Positions 33,363-42,153 of a DNA stretch of 64,000 bases are shown here, piece after piece. Source of the DNA: Shouchella sp047238345. GTDB taxonomy: Bacteria; Bacillota; Bacilli; Bacillales; Bacillaceae_D. The stretch's first letter is position 1; every line of letters starts with the position of its first letter. The position numbers and the translations under genes were made by a program. Where the stretch lies: the NCBI RefSeq assembly GCF_047238345.1, contig NZ_JBDFMQ010000001.1, positions 3,286,001 through 3,350,000 on the forward strand, given 5' to 3'. The notes under the pieces were generated by a model. The model saw only the letters and a program-made list of their open reading frames with translations, did not search any database and was not told where the DNA came from.

Positions 33363-35003
33363 TTAATCCTGTTTATTTCCTTCTTCGAGCTCTTCATCGT
33401 ACACTTCATCTGGCATACTTTGCTCAAATTCTTCTTTCATTTCTTTTAGCTCTTCTTTGGATTCCTCTTGATACGATTTTTTCCATTCTTTTTGCTTATG
33501 TTCAAGTCGCAGAATGTCATATTCGCTGCTTAAAGCTTTCAAGAGTGAAACCATCATCAGAATGACGACAATTGTGAATGGAAATGCGGCGATTAGCATG
33601 GCCATCTCAAGTGCTTGTAGTCCACCTGAAATAAGTAGGACTGAAGCTGTACCAGATAGGATTAAGCCCCAGATAACTTTTACATTAGTAGATGGATTTA
33701 ATCGTCCCCCTGTTGATAACATCCCTAACACGACAGTAGCCGCATCGGCAGACGTAATAAAGAACGACGAAATTAAGATAATGGCAATTCCAAGAATCAC
33801 TGGTGCAAACGGGAATTGTTCTAGGAAGGCAAACAATGCCACTTCATTTCCTTGTTCAGAAATTAGCTCCCAAAGCGCACCCATTGATGCTTGGTCCAGT
33901 TCAATCCCGGCAATACCGAACACTGAGAACCATAGTGCACTGAACACAACCGGAACAGCCATAACACCGAGTACAAATTCACGAATCGTACGCCCTCTAG
34001 ACACACGTGCAATAAACGTACCAACGAATGTTGACCAACCGATCCACCAAGACCAGTAGAACAACGTCCAGTCATTTAAGAACTCTCTCTCACCTGTGAA
34101 AGCATTCATTCCAAGCGTCATGCTTGGTAAGTTTTGAATATAGTTCCCGAGCGTTGTCGTGAAACTTTCAAAAATACGCACCGGTGAACTTAATACGAAG
34201 ATAAAGAGCATAAGCACAACAGCAATAATAATATTGGACCAGCTTAAGTAACGAATTCCTTTATCAATTCCACTAACCGCTGATGCTAAGAAAATTACGG
34301 TAAACACAGCAATGACGATTAATGTTGTCACAATTCCGTCCGAAATGCCTAGCGTATAGTTTAAACCAGCTGTAACCTGAGATGCACCTAGTCCAAGGGA
34401 AGTAGCGATCCCGAAGATCGTTACAAAGACAGCAAGAACATCGATACTATTCCCTAATACACCATTTGTGTGCTTGTTACCAAAGATCGGTGTCAACGCC
34501 GAACTAAGTAAAGCTGGCGCTTGGTGTCTAAATTTAAAATAGGCCAACGTTAAAGCGACAATGGCATAAGTCGCCCACGGGTGAAAACCCCAGTGGAATA
34601 ATGTATATAGTGCTGACTCTTCAGCAGCTGCGGTCGTTAGCGGTTCAGCAGAAGGAGGATTGTAATAATGGGTTAATGGTTCGGCAACACCGAAGAACAC
34701 AAGCCCTACACCCATACCAGCTGTAAATAAAAACGCAAACCATGTAAAATAACTATATTCCGGTCTTTCGTCAGGCTTTCCTAAACGAATGCGACCAAAT
34801 GGACCAAAGATCAAAAATATGGCTAATACGACAAACAATGTGGTTGCAATAATATAAACCCAACCAAAATAATTGGCTAAGAAGCTATCGATCGTCCCTA
34901 AAACTGACTCTACATTCGCTGGGAAAAATACACCCCAAAGAATAAATAAACTTGCGATGGCTAACGAAGCCCAAAATACGATTGATAAATTACTTTTTTT
35001 CAT
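33363..35003 (-). CDS. BCCT-family osmolyte transporter (OpuD-like)
   Basis: 546 residues, twelve helices. The family glycine motif is GMGVGLVFFGVAEPL with the HYYNPP that follows, and the Trp-rich substrate segment WSWWIGWSTFVGTFIARVSRGRTIREF is complete. BCCT carriers import glycine betaine and related trimethylammonium solutes with Na+. The C-terminal tail after helix 12 is long and strongly charged (KEELKEMKEEFEQ...), as in osmosensing carriers. Confidence 0.9.
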   Translation of the reverse strand: MKKSNLSIVFWASLAIASLFILWGVFFPANVESVLGTIDSFLANYFGWVYIIATTLFVVLAIFLIFGPFGRIRLGKPDERPEYSYFTWFAFLFTAGMGVGLVFFGVAEPLTHYYNPPSAEPLTTAAAEESALYTLFHWGFHPWATYAIVALTLAYFKFRHQAPALLSSALTPIFGNKHTNGVLGNSIDVLAVFVTIFGIATSLGLGASQVTAGLNYTLGISDGIVTTLIVIAVFTVIFLASAVSGIDKGIRYLSWSNIIIAVVLMLFIFVLSSPVRIFESFTTTLGNYIQNLPSMTLGMNAFTGEREFLNDWTLFYWSWWIGWSTFVGTFIARVSRGRTIREFVLGVMAVPVVFSALWFSVFGIAGIELDQASMGALWELISEQGNEVALFAFLEQFPFAPVILGIAIILISSFFITSADAATVVLGMLSTGGRLNPSTNVKVIWGLILSGTASVLLISGGLQALEMAMLIAAFPFTIVVILMMVSLLKALSSEYDILRLEHKQKEWKKSYQEESKEELKEMKEEFEQSMPDEVYDEELEEGNKQD

Positions 35004-35477
35004 AATGTCTCCTCAGTTACACGTAACTTAAGAGCTCACACCCCTCATTTTTATAAATTTCGTGCTGTCGACTCTTATTCACATTAGTATCCCTAGGAAT
35101 TTATGTAGACATGCATCGTTTTGAATAAGAATCCGTTCTCTTTCAACACACATCCATCTAAAACAATTGTTGATTCTAAATTGAAATGTGAATCTTGTCA
35201 AACAATGTAGTAATTTGTGGAACCCCTTTCACATTCTTTCTCTCAAAACCTTTATCATTACCCTTTCTTTATCCGTTTAAATCATTGAAGAAAATGGAAA
35301 ACGGAAAAATTTCTCCCAAACTACTTCTTTATAGAGCGCATATCCCCCGTCCCATACCGTTTTTCACTTGTTACAGATTCAGATAGAAGCCATAAAAAAG
35401 AATCTTCATGAAAGATGTTTTTACTCATAAAGATTCTTTTTTTAACTGTCAATGAAAGCAACATCGACATGATTTAT
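35004..35477. other. Intergenic region between the two BCCT genes
   Basis: About 470 bp without a supportable gene. It contains a terminator for the upstream (higher-coordinate) BCCT gene: stem AAAAAAGAATCTT / AAAGATTCTTTTTT at 35395-35443. The remainder must carry the promoter of the gene ending at 33363; I see no clear consensus. Confidence 0.5.
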
Positions 35478-37028
35478 TTATTTTTCGTTTTGCTTGTTCG
35501 GTAAAATTCCTTGCTCTCTCGCTAACGTCATCGCTATTTTTGGCGCGCCCCATAATAATGGGAACAGCACGAGTGAAACAGGCACCGCCGCGATCACAAC
35601 GAAGGATTGAAGGGCATTTACGCCTCCATTTCCAAAATTAATGAGGATCACCGCAATAAGCGCCATGATGATCGCCCAGAAAAACCGTACCGCTTTCGGT
35701 GGATTCCCTTTTCCAGTCACGCTCATTGCAAGCGAATAAGACATCGTATCCACCGTTGTCACCACAAATAAAACAGTGAGTAATAAGAAAACAAACGGCA
35801 TAATGGAACCAAGCGGCATTTGACTTGCAATCGCAATAATTGCAGCAGGTAGTCCATTTTCCGTCAGCGGTTCGCTCACGGACCCTGGCGTATTAATTTC
35901 ATAAAATATACCGGATCCACCTAAGATCGTGAACCAAAGATTGGTAATGAGTGGGGTAATAATCGCCACAACGAGAAACAGTTCTCGGATTGTACGCCCT
36001 CGGGAAATCCGCGCGACTAATAACGCCACCATTGGTCCAAAACCAATAAACCATCCAAAGAAGAACAGCATCCATGCTCCAGACCAGTCGTTATCCCCTC
36101 GAAATGTACTCATTTCAATGAAGTTTGATACGTACGTTCCAGTTGATGCAATATGGGCATCAATTAAAAAGATCCCAGGACCAAATAATACGAGGAACGC
36201 CCCAATAAATAAAGCTGTATTCACATTTAATTTACTTAACCATTGAATCCCTTTTTCAAGTCCTGTCAGCGTGGAAATAATGACAATGGATGTGAGAAAA
36301 AGAATGATTAGAACTTGCGTCACATACGTATCTGGCCAACCAAACAGCGCATTTACGCCATAGCTTACTTGTAAACCAAGAAAGCCAATTGGACCGATTG
36401 TACCTGCAGCTGCTCCAATAATACAAAACACATCAACCGCTACGCCCCATTTACTATCTTTGATTCGATCTCCTAAGATCGGATAGAGAATCGTCCGAGG
36501 TTTCAGCGGCATTCCTTTATGGTTGTGTGCATAAATCATCACAATAGAACAGATAGCACCGTAAACCGCCCATGCACCAAATCCCCATGATACGAAACTT
36601 TGGGCTAATGCAACTCGCACAGTGTCGCTTGTTGTTTCCACTAGTCCACTATAGGTAGGTGGAACATCCATAAAATAATACAACGGTTCAGCAGCCGCCC
36701 AAAAGACGCCTCCAGCACCAAGGCCAGTCGTCACAACAATCGCTACATACTTAAAAAATCCCATTTCTGGCTTCTCTAATTTCCCTAAACGAACAGCGCC
36801 TAATTTTGATACAGCTAGAACAGCTCCCACCAAAAAAGTCGCAAGTAAGAGCACTTGCCAGTACCCACCGAAGTACGTAATCGCAAATGAAAATCCTTTA
36901 TCAACAAGAGATGACGTCATCTCCATATTTGTAAAAGCCATCACAACAAACAGCAGCAAAAACCCTCCGCTGATTAAAAATACTGGCCAATTTACGGTCT
37001 TTAACGCATGATGCGGACCTTTATCCAT
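35478..37028 (-). CDS. BCCT-family transporter with altered aromatic box
   Basis: 516 residues from ATG 37028 (GAGAGGGG upstream). Twelve helices and the family end-of-helix motif ARISRGRTIREL are present. However, the glycine motif reads GLGAGGVFWAAAEPL, and the substrate segment reads LFFFGWFIGFGPMVALL, so most of the Trp box used to hold betaine is Phe or Gly. A different substrate, or a different coupling ion, is likely. No long C-terminal extension. Confidence 0.85.
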   Translation of the reverse strand: MDKGPHHALKTVNWPVFLISGGFLLLFVVMAFTNMEMTSSLVDKGFSFAITYFGGYWQVLLLATFLVGAVLAVSKLGAVRLGKLEKPEMGFFKYVAIVVTTGLGAGGVFWAAAEPLYYFMDVPPTYSGLVETTSDTVRVALAQSFVSWGFGAWAVYGAICSIVMIYAHNHKGMPLKPRTILYPILGDRIKDSKWGVAVDVFCIIGAAAGTIGPIGFLGLQVSYGVNALFGWPDTYVTQVLIILFLTSIVIISTLTGLEKGIQWLSKLNVNTALFIGAFLVLFGPGIFLIDAHIASTGTYVSNFIEMSTFRGDNDWSGAWMLFFFGWFIGFGPMVALLVARISRGRTIRELFLVVAIITPLITNLWFTILGGSGIFYEINTPGSVSEPLTENGLPAAIIAIASQMPLGSIMPFVFLLLTVLFVVTTVDTMSYSLAMSVTGKGNPPKAVRFFWAIIMALIAVILINFGNGGVNALQSFVVIAAVPVSLVLFPLLWGAPKIAMTLAREQGILPNKQNEK

Positions 37029-37479
37029 TTTTTTCCCCTCTCGTGTTGCCAAAACAATAAGACCTTACTTTAGCAAAAAACAGAGGCGGTTTGGGCAAAG
37101 GCTAAAATCAATTTTGCCTAAAGTAAATAAAAATCCTTATCTAGACGCTGAAAAACAAGGATTATTACATTTACGTTACAAGTTTGAAAGCGACAGACAA
37201 AACAGCCCCCATTGTAGACTGTTATCTCATTCATTCATCAGCTGCTTTATTAATCATAACGTTGCCTTCTTCATCCAATAGTGGCGTTAAGCTGACAGAT
37301 CCCTTGTTCTAATCTTCGTCCAGAAGAATACCTATATAACAATGCAGCTAACCGCTGCACAAGCTACGCTGACTAGATCTTTTACATTTTAAAGGGATTA
37401 AATGAGGAGGTTCTTCTCAGTTTCACCTTTTCCACAAAGGGAAAAGATACGTAACTCTTTAAGAAGGGAGGAACGCAAC
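37029..37479. other. Intergenic region with a possible gene remnant
   Basis: Promoter region of the BCCT gene. On the minus strand 37231-37308 encodes a protein-like tail (KGSVSLTPLLDEEGNVMINK...) bounded upstream by an in-frame TAG, perhaps the C-terminus of a lost gene. GTTTCA (37420) and GGGAAA (37439), 13 bp apart, weakly resemble a sigma-B promoter for the next gene. Confidence 0.35.
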
Positions 37480-37626
37480 ATGCTTTGGACAGTATTAGTC
37501 GTTTTATTAGTCTTGTGGTTGCTTGGTTTCATTGGCGAAATCGGCGGAAACCTTGTACATATTTTATTAGTTATCGCACTCGTTGTTCTTATATTCCAAC
37601 TTATTTCAGGTCGCCGGAGACTATAG
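37480..37626 (+). CDS. lmo0937-family small membrane protein
   Basis: 48 residues: MLWTVLVVLLVLWLLGFIGE and then GGNLVHILLVIALVVLIFQL, two helices, ending GRRRL. This is the lmo0937/DUF5670 pattern. AAGGGAGG is ten bases before ATG 37480; a longer upstream start is less likely. Family often stress-induced; function unknown. Confidence 0.75.
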   Translation: MLWTVLVVLLVLWLLGFIGEIGGNLVHILLVIALVVLIFQLISGRRRL

Positions 37627-37824
37627 CTGTAGAAGCGAGGCGTAAAGCCTTGCTTTTTCTTGTTTAACAGACGTCAGACGCAACTCTCGTTTGTTAGAAA
37701 ACACCGATTGTTCCCCATAATTAATGGGAAAGAACCTCATTTCCCTTATTTAAAAATATAATTCTATATTTAATAAATAGATAATCCAATTGTCACCGTT
37801 TAGGTGATCGACTCTTTTCTAATG

Positions 37825-37859
37825 AAAAACTCTGCAGACATATCGTTGTCTGCAGAGTC
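37825..37859 (-). terminator. Terminator of the 44-residue gene
   Basis: Perfect 11-bp stem CTCTGCAGACA / TGTCTGCAGAG with TTTTT on the minus strand. Confidence 0.9.
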
Positions 37860-37864
37860 ATTTA

Positions 37865-37999
37865 TTAATTCACGCGCTTTAGTTTGTTTCCTACTTTTCG
37901 ATAAAGATTACCGTCTTCATCATGAAAGTATTTAAAGCCGATTATGGAAAGCGGTCTCCACGTTTTTGTCCACTTTTTTTCAGAGTGTATGTACCCCAC
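37865..37999 (-). CDS. Small basic protein, paralogue of the gene at 28348
   Basis: 44 residues from GTG 37999, with GGAGGA seven bases upstream. The product is (M)GYIHSEKKWTKTWRPLSII, GFKYFHDEDGNLYRKVGNKL, KRVN. It matches the N-terminal 45 residues of the 61-residue protein at 28348-28533 (shared GY-H---KxW--T-RPLSIIG-KY-xDE-NLYR--G). It lacks the C-terminal basic tail. No known family; a strong terminator follows. Confidence 0.7.
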   Translation of the reverse strand: MGYIHSEKKWTKTWRPLSIIGFKYFHDEDGNLYRKVGNKLKRVN

Positions 38000-38171
38000 A
38001 CGTCTTCCTCCTCTAGTGATCGTCGAACTATCAATATCATTATCTTTATAAAACGTTCAAATTACCAGTGAACATTTACAGAAAATAATGGTAAGAATGT
38101 CGCGTTCAACCACATGTCTTTCATCTTTTTTGATACGATATGGCTAACACCTTTTCATTGGAGGGGAGATC

Positions 38172-38546
38172 ATGAAAAAGTATGGGCAATCGTTGGTTTT
38201 AACGCTTTTTAGTTTGCTTGTATTAAGTGCGTGCACCATAAACGAGTCGACTCATTTCACTGATCTAGAAGGATTCCCTTCTCAAGACGACATTCGTTCC
38301 ATAACCGTCATTTCGTTTACTGAAGAAGAGGGCTTGGAACTTGGTATAACCCGACTGGACTCTGAAGTAGCAGCTACATTTTATGCCTTGCTCACTGATG
38401 TGGACATACGTAAGGGTACCTACGAGGGCGGAGAGGAATATTCCGTGCGAATACAAACAAATGAAGAAACATTCCGCTTCTTACTCAATGAACATGGCAA
38501 CATCTTGATTAACGGGGAAGCCCTTCATGGTACGAATACGGAATAG
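38172..38546 (+). CDS. Lipoprotein of unknown function
   Basis: 124 residues with a type II signal peptide, lipobox VLSAC (Cys21). The mature domain (DDIRSITVISFTEEEGLELG...) resembles small single-domain lipoproteins of Bacilli; no family identified. GGAGGGGAG precedes ATG. Confidence 0.65.
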   Translation: MKKYGQSLVLTLFSLLVLSACTINESTHFTDLEGFPSQDDIRSITVISFTEEEGLELGITRLDSEVAATFYALLTDVDIRKGTYEGGEEYSVRIQTNEETFRFLLNEHGNILINGEALHGTNTE

Positions 38547-38609
38547 CTTGTATCTTTTATCCAGCATGTAGACGACTGGGATTACCTTGAGTAAAAACAC
38601 GGAGGTTTC

Positions 38610-39872
38610 ATGAAAACACAATTTATTCCTATAGGCTTAGCCGTTGCGCTCTTATCTGCTTGTTCGTCCCAAGACCAAAACGAAGAACTGGTAACGTACA
38701 GCTATGACTACCATGTCTATAACCGTACGCCAGACTTAAATGTGGATGATCAGATGCGCCAATACATCATCCCCTCTGCCTATGAAATGACGATGGACGA
38801 GTCATTCGAACGGGTGACCCGCTATAACTCTGGGCTCCCTCCATCCAGTATGTTGTTTTGGCATGAACAGACGTTCAACGAAATGAAAGCAAACATCGAA
38901 ACGACAACTTCCCTCGATGACCTTAAAACGGAGTTGCCGACATTAGAAATACTGACTGAAAACAAGTACCAGCAATTCATCTTAACGAATGTGGATGACG
39001 TCCTTGATCAGCCAAACGATGATGAGATCGAACAAATTTTAAATGAGTTTTTAGAAACAGTAGAAAATCCACCAGATGAGCACTTGGAGCAGTATATCGA
39101 TGAAATGCTGTCATTCAGTTTAAAAGACGCTACATTCACGGAAATGGACGAGCCAATTGGCTTGTTTTCACATCAAATCGATTACGATGAAGATTCATAT
39201 GAACATGTTGCCTTTGTTGGGGAAACAGACACCACGTATGTCACAGCTACCGTAACGATTCCGAACAATGAAATCGAAGAATATCAGCCAATCATTGATG
39301 ATGCTCTCCATCATCTTACATTCGATCCAACTGAGTTTAGAGACAATCCGAACTACGACTTCGTTAACCCGATTACGTATGATCCAGAAGAATTTGGAGA
39401 CAGTTTCCCTGACGCAAAATTCTCCTTTCGGGCACCGTCTATGGCACAGTTTAGCCATTCATCACCCAGTGTGAACCCGTACAGCTTCAATTTCTCTCAT
39501 TATTATTCAGACGCTGAAACGTTGGATCAACAAAACAATGTGTCGAGCTTGTCAGTAAGCGTAGACGAACGTGGCGCACAAAGCCGAGAAACAGAAGCTA
39601 GAGCTCAACGCCCCCGGGACTTTGTTGTCCATGAGGAAGATGAAGTCGTTAAAATTGACGCTATGCACGAAGATGAAACAATCGATAGTGGTCTCTTCAC
39701 GACCGCTATGCGAATCGAGTATAACAGTGGCTTCGAAGAGTATCAGTTTCTTTATGAAACGAATGACTATGTGTTTGAAATTGAATTTACTCTCTCCCCT
39801 GATTCCAACGAGGCTGATGACCTTTTACATGAATACATGCATGTTGTACAATCTTTCGAGCTAGATAGATAG
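38610..39872 (+). CDS. Large acidic lipoprotein
   Basis: 420 residues. Lipobox LLSAC with Cys18, then an Asp/Glu-rich mature part without recognised domain. It contains alternating beta-like segments (ATVTIPNNEIEEYQPIIDDAL and IEFTLSPDSNEADDLLHEYM near the end) that may represent two copies of a PsbP/DUF-like fold, each ending with a helix. It lies 63 bp downstream of another lipoprotein and probably forms an operon with it. Confidence 0.65.
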   Translation: MKTQFIPIGLAVALLSACSSQDQNEELVTYSYDYHVYNRTPDLNVDDQMRQYIIPSAYEMTMDESFERVTRYNSGLPPSSMLFWHEQTFNEMKANIETTTSLDDLKTELPTLEILTENKYQQFILTNVDDVLDQPNDDEIEQILNEFLETVENPPDEHLEQYIDEMLSFSLKDATFTEMDEPIGLFSHQIDYDEDSYEHVAFVGETDTTYVTATVTIPNNEIEEYQPIIDDALHHLTFDPTEFRDNPNYDFVNPITYDPEEFGDSFPDAKFSFRAPSMAQFSHSSPSVNPYSFNFSHYYSDAETLDQQNNVSSLSVSVDERGAQSRETEARAQRPRDFVVHEEDEVVKIDAMHEDETIDSGLFTTAMRIEYNSGFEEYQFLYETNDYVFEIEFTLSPDSNEADDLLHEYMHVVQSFELDR

Positions 39873-39900
39873 CCGGCCTCTTTTTTCGAGGTCGGTTTTT
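39872..39900 (+). terminator. Terminator of the lipoprotein operon
   Basis: Stem GCCGGCCTC / GAGGTCGGT followed by TTTTT. Confidence 0.8.
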
Positions 39901-39924
39901 CATGTTAAAAAATACGCCAAACTT

Positions 39925-39945
39925 AATTGATAATGATTATCATTT
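39925..39945 (+). promoter_or_regulatory. Fur box
   Basis: TGATAATGATTATCA (39928-39942) is a perfect 7-1-7 inverted repeat, the classic Bacillus Fur operator, flanked by AATT and TTTT. It lies 50 bp before the start of the flavin reductase gene. Confidence 0.85.
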
Positions 39946-39994
39946 TTAGTATACTTAGAACTAGCAGATAGCTCATTTAAAAGGAGACGATCAC

Positions 39995-40711
39995 ATGCAG
40001 ATTTATTGGACGAAAATTAATCAGATTATTGACGAAACACCGGAAGTAAAAACATATATGCTTGATACCCCTGAGGGATTTACGTGGGAAGAAGGCTCTC
40101 ACACCCACTTTGCTTTTGAAGGCTTTAATGCTGGCGAAAAACCGAACCGCAGCTTAATACGCCACATGTCGATCTCCACATTGCCGCATGAACAATCGAT
40201 TGGGATTACGACACGTATTAAAGAACAATGCTCAGAATTCAAGTCGATCTTACGAAATCTTGGCATCGGCGATGAAGTCGCGATTTTTAAAACCCATTCT
40301 AATGTGCCGTTAAAGCGGGAAAACAAAAATGTTTACTTATTATCAGCAGGCGTGGGCCTTGCGACATTCCGCCCGCTTGTGCTCGATTATTTTGACCGTG
40401 TCGATCACGTCAATCAGATTCATTCCCTTAATGTTGATTCATCGAAAGACTACTTATTCCCAAGCATCTTCAAAACAACAGCAGACAAGAACTTCACCGC
40501 ACAATTCGTTGACAATCGCAAAACGTATTATGAAGAAGTGGAAAAACTCACGTCTGACGAAAATGGCCTTTTCTACATTGTCGGTAGCGATGAATTTCTA
40601 CAAGAGACGATTAAACTGCTCCGGGCAAACGGCGTTCAACCAGAACAAATCATGCTTGATAAGCACGAACAGCAACTGGCCACTTTTTTATCAGAAGAAG
40701 TGACGAATTAA
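39995..40711 (+). CDS. Fur-regulated FAD-binding oxidoreductase (ferredoxin-reductase fold)
   Basis: 238 residues: an N-terminal FAD-binding barrel with RHMSISTLP (the RxYS-like FAD motif in variant form), and a C-terminal NAD(P) domain starting NVYLLSAGVGLATFRPL and ending with LFYIVGSDEFLQETIKLLR. No iron-sulphur domain. The perfect Fur box upstream suggests expression in iron starvation and a role in reducing ferric chelates or siderophores. That role is inference; a nitric oxide or ferredoxin reductase role is the alternative. Confidence 0.8.
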   Translation: MQIYWTKINQIIDETPEVKTYMLDTPEGFTWEEGSHTHFAFEGFNAGEKPNRSLIRHMSISTLPHEQSIGITTRIKEQCSEFKSILRNLGIGDEVAIFKTHSNVPLKRENKNVYLLSAGVGLATFRPLVLDYFDRVDHVNQIHSLNVDSSKDYLFPSIFKTTADKNFTAQFVDNRKTYYEEVEKLTSDENGLFYIVGSDEFLQETIKLLRANGVQPEQIMLDKHEQQLATFLSEEVTN

Positions 40712-40717
40712 ATCATG

Positions 40718-40758
40718 AAAAAACCAGCAGAATTTAGCATCTGCTGGTTTCTTTTTTA
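40718..40758. terminator. Bidirectional terminator
   Basis: Stem AAACCAGCAGA / TCTGCTGGTTT with T runs on both sides, between convergent reductase and permease genes. Confidence 0.85.
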
Positions 40759-42108
40759 TACGAGAAGCACCCATAAGATCATTGTAATGACAATGGTGAC
40801 AATTCCTTGCAAAAGCGTCGCCATTGTTTGTGCTTTATACGCATCGTTTACCTTCATGCCGGTAAATTGCGTCACGACCCAGAAGTAACTGTCATTAACG
40901 TGCGATACCGTCATCGCACCGGCGCCGACAGCCATCACGACCAGGGCTAATGGAACCGCTCCTTCAATTCCCATTACAGGCAACATCGGTGCAACCAGGG
41001 ATGACGTGATGACGAGTGCGGTTGTGGAGGAACCTTGCGCTGTTTTTAACGCTGCGGCAATGAAGAATGGCACCAGCAAAAACATCGCGCCAGTAAACAT
41101 TCCGCCGATCTCCCAGTTTTGAATAATTTCTTCCACACCTGAGTTTCGAATGACCGTTCCAAATGACCCGCCGACTCCTGTAATTAACAACACAGGCGCG
41201 ACATCTTTTAAGGCTTGCCCGACCCAGCCATTTAGGGTCTCCTCATTAAAAGCTGGAAGTAAAGGCAGGGCTGCAATAACCCCTACTAACAGCGCAATGA
41301 CTGGTTTTCCTAAGAAAACAAAAAACGCGGCTACAGCGTTATCAACTTCGGCGACGGTTAAAATCGAGCCTGCTGCAATTAACAGGATCGGCAAGAGAAT
41401 GGGTAAAAATGCTGAGAAGGTTGATGGCATTTTTCCAAATGAAGCAACGACCTTATCGTAATCGAATTCTTCATCGGTTGCCGACACATCTTCTGGTACC
41501 TCAATCTTCGTTGCCACTTTAATCGCCCAGAGATAACCAACTAACGTTGCAGGGACGGCAACGATGAATCCAATAAAGATCACCGTGCCTAAGTAAGCAT
41601 CAGCGCCAATATTCCCTGCCGCCGCGATTGGTCCTGGCGTAGGTGGAACAAGGGTATGAGTTGCATAAAGCCCTGTTGCTAGTGCAACAGACATGGAAGC
41701 CATTGAAACCTTCGCTCGTTTTGATAGCGCTTTCCTTAAACTGTTTAAAATAATAAATCCAGAATCACAAAATACAGGAATCGATACAATAAATCCAATA
41801 ATGCTCATCGCAAGCTGAGGATGCTTTGGACCCACAATTCGAAGGACGACCTCTGCCATTCGATACGCCGCACCTGCTTTTTCTAAAATGACCCCAATGA
41901 TTGTACCGAACACAATAACAAGGCCGATACTCATTAACAGATTTCCAAAACCGGAATTAATGCTTTCAACGATTAAATCAAATGACATTCCAGATGCAAA
42001 TCCAACAAATAAGGTCCCCATTAATAAGGATAAGAACGGATGAACTTTAAATTTAGACGTTGCGACGATAATGAGTAGAACCCCTAAGGCAATAATCAAA
42101 AATAACAT
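40756..42108 (-). CDS. GntP-family permease (glycerate/gluconate:H+ symporter)
   Basis: 450 residues, about 12-14 helices. Typical GntP stretches: SKFKVHPFLSLLMG near the start, TIIGVILEKAGAA, IPVFCDSGFIIL, and THTLVPPTPGPIAAAGNIGAD. ATG 42108 is preferred, with AAGGGGG upstream. The next gene is a glycerate kinase and the third a CdaR regulator, so the natural substrate is probably D-glycerate or a related acid. Confidence 0.9.
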   Translation of the reverse strand: MLFLIIALGVLLIIVATSKFKVHPFLSLLMGTLFVGFASGMSFDLIVESINSGFGNLLMSIGLVIVFGTIIGVILEKAGAAYRMAEVVLRIVGPKHPQLAMSIIGFIVSIPVFCDSGFIILNSLRKALSKRAKVSMASMSVALATGLYATHTLVPPTPGPIAAAGNIGADAYLGTVIFIGFIVAVPATLVGYLWAIKVATKIEVPEDVSATDEEFDYDKVVASFGKMPSTFSAFLPILLPILLIAAGSILTVAEVDNAVAAFFVFLGKPVIALLVGVIAALPLLPAFNEETLNGWVGQALKDVAPVLLITGVGGSFGTVIRNSGVEEIIQNWEIGGMFTGAMFLLVPFFIAAALKTAQGSSTTALVITSSLVAPMLPVMGIEGAVPLALVVMAVGAGAMTVSHVNDSYFWVVTQFTGMKVNDAYKAQTMATLLQGIVTIVITMILWVLLV

Positions 42109-42153
42109 CAACCTAACCCCCTTTTAGAGCAGGCATGTTAACCTGCTCCTTAT

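Noticed and set aside
37231..37308. Protein-like 24-residue tail on the minus strand
   Set aside because: Too short to identify, bounded by an upstream stop and without a start; mentioned only in the intergenic note.
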